This document shows, in pieces, positions 61,009-64,000 of a DNA stretch of 64,000 bases. Position numbers and translations under genes: made by a program. Within the stretch, counting starts at the first letter, position 1. The number at the start of each line of letters is the position of its first letter. A model generated the notes under the pieces. The model was not told where the DNA came from. It saw only the letters and a list, made by a program, of their open reading frames with translations, and did not search any database. Source of the DNA: Clostridia bacterium (lineage in GTDB: Bacteria; Bacillota; Clostridia; Peptostreptococcales; Anaerovoracaceae); assembly GCA_910575405.1 (NCBI GenBank), contig CAJTER010000020.1, positions 17,841-81,840 on the forward strand, in the 5' to 3' direction.

Positions 61009-62382
61009 ATGCAAAAAACGCTTGACACAAGAACGAAACTGCTGACAAAAAGCCCGTTTCCGCTGATGATAGAGCTGGCTATCCCCGCCGTTCTGGGCAT
61101 GGTAGTCGTGGGACTCTACAACATGATGGATTCCATCTTTGTCGGCCAGATGGTCGGGGATGTGCAGATGGGGGCTGTCTCTGTGTCCTATCCCTTTACC
61201 CTCATCAATGCCGGTTCCGCCGCCATGATCGGCGTCGGTTCCGCCTCGGTGCTGTCCCGCGCTATCGGGAAGAAAGACCAAGACACCGTAAAGAAGATCA
61301 TGGGCAACCTGGTTGCCGTAGTGTTGCTGATGTCCGTGGTTTACATGGCGATCGGTATGGTGTTCACCCGGCAGCTCTTATCCCTGGCCGGAGCCAGTGA
61401 CAACATCCTGACCTATGCAGAAAAATATCTGCGGATCGTGTTCGCCGGTTCCCTGTTCGTGAATTTCTTCCAGAGCGCCAATATGGTCATTCGCGGCGAG
61501 GGCCAGCTTAAAAAGGCAATGGCCATTATCGCCAGCGGCGCGATCCTCAACATTATCCTCGACCCCATTTTTATCACCCTGCTCAAACCCTACGGCATGG
61601 GCATTGAGGCGACAGCATACGCAACGATCCTCTCCCAATTTATCCAAGCCGCTGTGACACTGTGGTACTTCAAGAAGAAAAGCCCTAACGTGAAGATCGG
61701 ACGTATCCGCATTGACGGAACTTTATTGCCGCAAGTCCTCTCGGTTGGTATCTCCGCGCTGCTGATGCAGGTTTTGACGCTGGTGCAGCAGACAGTGATC
61801 TACCGTGTAGCCTCGGCCTATGGCGGCGAAACCTCCCAAATCCTTCTGGGAGCCGCTCTGCGGTTCTGGAACTTTTCGTTTGTGCCGTTGTGGGGCATCA
61901 GTCAGGGATTTCAGCCCGCCGCCGGTACAAACTATGGTGCAAAGGATTACGACCGGGTGAAGAAGCTGACAGGCGTATTTATCACTGCCGCCACGGTTCT
62001 GTCTCTGCTGTTCTATATCCCGGCAGAGTTGTTCCCGGACAAAGTGCTTTCCATGTTCATTACAACGCCGGGGGTAGCAGCTTCGGGAGCAACTAACTTC
62101 CGCATCATGTTCAGCACCTACATCCTGCAAGGCAGCTTTCTGATTGCTGTGACGCTGTTCCAGTCACTGGGCAAGGCAAGCAAAGCCACTTGGCTGGTGC
62201 TGTTTAGACAGATCATCCTGTTTATCCCTTTGTGTGTAGTGTTGCCGATGGTGGGCGGCATGGGCATCCGGGGCGTATGGCTGGCAATCGCTCTGACGGA
62301 CGCAATCCTGGTCGTTATCACAATCGCCATGATGCTTTCGGAGTTCCGCAAAATGCCTACGACCTCCATCGTAAACAGGTAA
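61009..62382 (+). CDS. MATE family efflux transporter
   Basis: 457 residues with 12 membrane segments, beginning KSPFPLMIELAIPAVLGMVV and containing GLYNMMDSIFVGQMVGDVQM and GAVSVSYPFTLINAGSAAMI of the DinF/MepA-like branch. AAGGAGG lies upstream of the ATG. It is an inner-membrane Na+/H+-driven exporter of cationic drugs or metabolites. Sharing the copA operator suggests that metal or thiol stress turns it on. Confidence 0.93.
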   Translation: MQKTLDTRTKLLTKSPFPLMIELAIPAVLGMVVVGLYNMMDSIFVGQMVGDVQMGAVSVSYPFTLINAGSAAMIGVGSASVLSRAIGKKDQDTVKKIMGNLVAVVLLMSVVYMAIGMVFTRQLLSLAGASDNILTYAEKYLRIVFAGSLFVNFFQSANMVIRGEGQLKKAMAIIASGAILNIILDPIFITLLKPYGMGIEATAYATILSQFIQAAVTLWYFKKKSPNVKIGRIRIDGTLLPQVLSVGISALLMQVLTLVQQTVIYRVASAYGGETSQILLGAALRFWNFSFVPLWGISQGFQPAAGTNYGAKDYDRVKKLTGVFITAATVLSLLFYIPAELFPDKVLSMFITTPGVAASGATNFRIMFSTYILQGSFLIAVTLFQSLGKASKATWLVLFRQIILFIPLCVVLPMVGGMGIRGVWLAIALTDAILVVITIAMMLSEFRKMPTTSIVNR

Positions 62383-62420
62383 GGATTTTGGCAGAACTCG
62401 AAAGAAAAATAGCACAGCAA

Positions 62421-62454
62421 AAGGGCCAGTGCTTTTGCGAAGGCGCTGGCCCTT
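62421..62454 (+). terminator. Stem-loop after the MATE gene
   Basis: AAGGGCCAG...CTGGCCCTT, 40 nt past the stop, without a T-run on this strand. Confidence 0.55.
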
Positions 62455-62532
62455 GACATATTTGAATAGACCATCCAAATGGTATATAATAATTGATTGG
62501 AGCTGAAAAACTACCAAATGGAGCGGTCTGTT

Positions 62533-63606
62533 ATGGAGAGAAAATATATAATCAAAGATGCCAGGGAGATTCTGTCCCACGAACTCGAAAACCTTGGAAC
62601 GAAGGAGAGCGCATCAATGTGTGAAAACTATATTACAAACGCAACAAGTCTGGTTTCGGCCATTCCCAAAGACAGCGAGGGATATTGCACTGTCTATAAA
62701 ATGGATTGTGCCGATGGTCTTGGACTCATGACTGTTTATCAGGTCTACCCTGGCATTCAGCTTATTTACAACGATTTTGAAGCGGCAGGCTGTCAATGGG
62801 ACAGCCTGATCAGCGGCGATGTGCTGGAGATCAACCATTGCCGTGAAGGACGAGAGGGCAGCCGTTTATTAAGTGGTTCCTGTCTGTACCTCGGAGAAGG
62901 TGATCTATCCATCCATACAATGGATAACTGCGCCCCGGAAATGACTTTCCCTCTGCGGCATTATCGTGGGATCACCGTAGCACTCAACTTGACGTTTGTA
63001 TCGGAACATCCCCCAGAAATTCTTGCGGAAACAGGAATTGATATTTACTCGTTCAAAGAGAGATTCTGTGCCGATGGAAGTTGCTTTATCATGCGGGCCA
63101 AAAATGAGATCGAGCATATCTTTTCAGAGCTGTACTCCGTACCGGATCGTTTGCAAAGACCATATTTCAAACTGAAAGTACAGGAGCTTCTCTTGTTTTT
63201 GAGTATGGTGGATGTAGCCGAGGAAAAGCAGCGCGAATATTATACCTCGCCTCAAGTTGAAATTGTGAAGCAGATTCATAAGCGGCTCATTTCAAATTTG
63301 CAGGAGCGTCCCACGATTGAGGAACTTTCCAAAGAGTTTCTTATCAATACGGCCACTTTGAAAAAGACATTCAAAGGCATCTACGGACAACCCATTGGTA
63401 CTTATATGAAAGAGTACCGTATCAGGCAAGCGGCAACTCTGCTTCGTCAGACTCAGGCCACGATTGCGGAAATCGCCAACAAGGTCGGATATGAAAATCA
63501 GAGTAAGTTTGCATCTGCATTTCATGACATAATGAAAGTGCCGCCTGCTGAATACAGAAAAGAAAATATGAGTGAGATGCGAGGGGGTGATCTCTTGGGA
63601 AATTAG
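62533..63606 (+). CDS. AraC family regulator
   Basis: 357 residues from the ATG at 62533, chosen because GGAGCGG lies 9 nt upstream; starts at 62497 and 62518 are possible. The C-terminal helix-turn-helix pair is LQERPTIEELSKEFLINTAT, LKKTFKGIYGQPIGTYMKEY, then TQATIAEIANKVGYENQSKF and HDIMKVPPAEYRKEN. The large N-terminal part has no domain I can name and is probably ligand-sensing. A TATAAT at about 62484 is a likely -10. It may control the MATE gene or the small downstream gene. Confidence 0.9.
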   Translation: MERKYIIKDAREILSHELENLGTKESASMCENYITNATSLVSAIPKDSEGYCTVYKMDCADGLGLMTVYQVYPGIQLIYNDFEAAGCQWDSLISGDVLEINHCREGREGSRLLSGSCLYLGEGDLSIHTMDNCAPEMTFPLRHYRGITVALNLTFVSEHPPEILAETGIDIYSFKERFCADGSCFIMRAKNEIEHIFSELYSVPDRLQRPYFKLKVQELLLFLSMVDVAEEKQREYYTSPQVEIVKQIHKRLISNLQERPTIEELSKEFLINTATLKKTFKGIYGQPIGTYMKEYRIRQAATLLRQTQATIAEIANKVGYENQSKFASAFHDIMKVPPAEYRKENMSEMRGGDLLGN

Positions 63607-63611
63607 CTGTT

Positions 63612-63902
63612 TTGGATATAGCGGAGTCTGGCAAGCAGATTGGTGAAAAGCTGTTTGCCCTGCTGGATGCCAGTCAGCAACAGGAGCTGATGCAGTATGT
63701 TCTTGCACAAACGAAAGTCGGCAATGCTGATGCTTCTCCACGCAGTACCTTTCCTCAAATTATCCCGGTCACTCCTGCTGCCAGATTAACAGAAGTCCAA
63801 GCAGAAGATTTGTACTTCTGCTTGGAAAACCGATTGGTATATATCTGCGAGACCGAGGTCATGCTGACAGTGAAAGAGTTTGATTTTGTCAAGATTAGTT
63901 GA
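63612..63902 (+). CDS. Small protein after the AraC gene, possibly truncated
   Basis: 96 residues if read from the TTG at 63612, directly after the AraC stop. The sequence has a helical start (DIAESGKQIGEKLFALLDAS, QQQELMQYVLAQTKVG) and a beta-rich end (YFCLENRLVYICETEVMLTV). No domain is recognised and the ribosome site is poor, so translational coupling is likely. The stop codon lies inside the 12-bp repeat at 63895, so the natural C-terminus may have been cut off by a mobile element. Confidence 0.55.
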   Translation: MDIAESGKQIGEKLFALLDASQQQELMQYVLAQTKVGNADASPRSTFPQIIPVTPAARLTEVQAEDLYFCLENRLVYICETEVMLTVKEFDFVKIS

Positions 63903-63906
63903 CACA
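63895..63906 (+). repeat. Right copy of the 12-bp inverted repeat
   Basis: TTAGTTGACACA, the exact inverse complement of 41130-41141. It contains the stop codon of the preceding small gene and lies 23 bp from the end of a partly visible minus-strand gene. Confidence 0.5.
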
Positions 63907-63928
63907 TTTTCTTCAAGGATTTTGTATC

Positions 63929-64000
63929 CTATGCTGCTTCTTTCAGGGAATCATAGTATTGCCGTCGCTTAACCATAGGAGGAAGCCCTCCATTGGCAGA
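63929..64000 (-). CDS. C-terminal fragment of an unidentified protein running off the window, possibly a transposase
   Basis: On the minus strand the last 23 codons read SANGGLPPMVKRRQYYDSLK-EAA and a TAG at 63929. The basic tail and closeness to a repeat suggest an insertion-sequence transposase end, but 23 residues are too few to name a family. Confidence 0.45.
   Translation of the reverse strand, partial: SANGGLPPMVKRRQYYDSLKEAA

Overview
The window comes from a low-to-mid GC Firmicute of the class Clostridia. It carries spoVG next to murC, prs, pth and mfd, clostridial-type mobile elements and strict-anaerobe style enzymes such as an old-yellow-enzyme/NAD(P) oxidoreductase with an Fe-S cysteine set. 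Anything narrower (for example an Anaerovoracaceae/Eubacteriales gut anaerobe) is only a guess. The window is a core chromosomal block between two mobile regions.

Left mobile region (1 to about 9.5 kb, nearly all minus strand): a phage/ICE replication module holds a family-A DNA polymerase cut by the window edge, a DUF2815 protein, a DUF2800 Cas4-like nuclease, two small proteins and a sigma-70 region-4-like regulator. It is followed by worn accessory cargo: a TetR/winged-helix chimera broken by a frameshift, a Cys-rich KTR protein, an MFS exporter, a uracil-DNA glycosylase-family protein and a WYL regulator frameshifted in an A-run. A gene-free strip with three degenerate 29-bp tandem repeats separates it from the core.

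Core region (9.7 to 39.1 kb): RNA methyltransferase (RlmD/TrmA type), tgt, a cytidylate-kinase-like protein, a TetR-controlled DHA2 exporter, a nucleotidyltransferase pair with its own palindromic operator, and a three-gene vanW-vanG-vanXY-like cluster lacking racemase and two-component genes. Then come a DDAH-type hydrolase, a decayed DUF4869 locus, mfd-pth-prs-(GlmU acetyltransferase half)-murC, spoVG, an AraC-controlled catabolic operon (MFS, two YtcJ-type amidohydrolases, DUF3237), a TetR-controlled flavin oxidoreductase, and a 5'-truncated tandem flavodoxin.

Right mobile region (39.4 kb to the end): remnants of one recombinase locus, then three consecutive large serine recombinases and an operon-like set (MazF/PemK, ParB-like, DUF6551 ParB-like, radical SAM, DUF6870), XRE regulators and a SLOG-domain protein. 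After these lies a redox and metal island: radical SAM and nitroreductase genes sharing an HxlR-type control element, two ArsR sensors with different metal-site signatures, a Zn/Cd-type ATPase with separate HMA chaperone, CopA with a C-terminal CopZ-like domain, CsoR, MATE exporter and AraC regulator. The sequence TGTGTCAACTAA at 41130 and its inverted copy at 63895 bracket this 22.8 kb and each abuts a gene edge, so it may be one transferable unit. The most interesting logic is regulatory: copA and the MATE gene have the same palindrome overlapping their -35 boxes, and the HxlR-linked element is duplicated in front of two genes.
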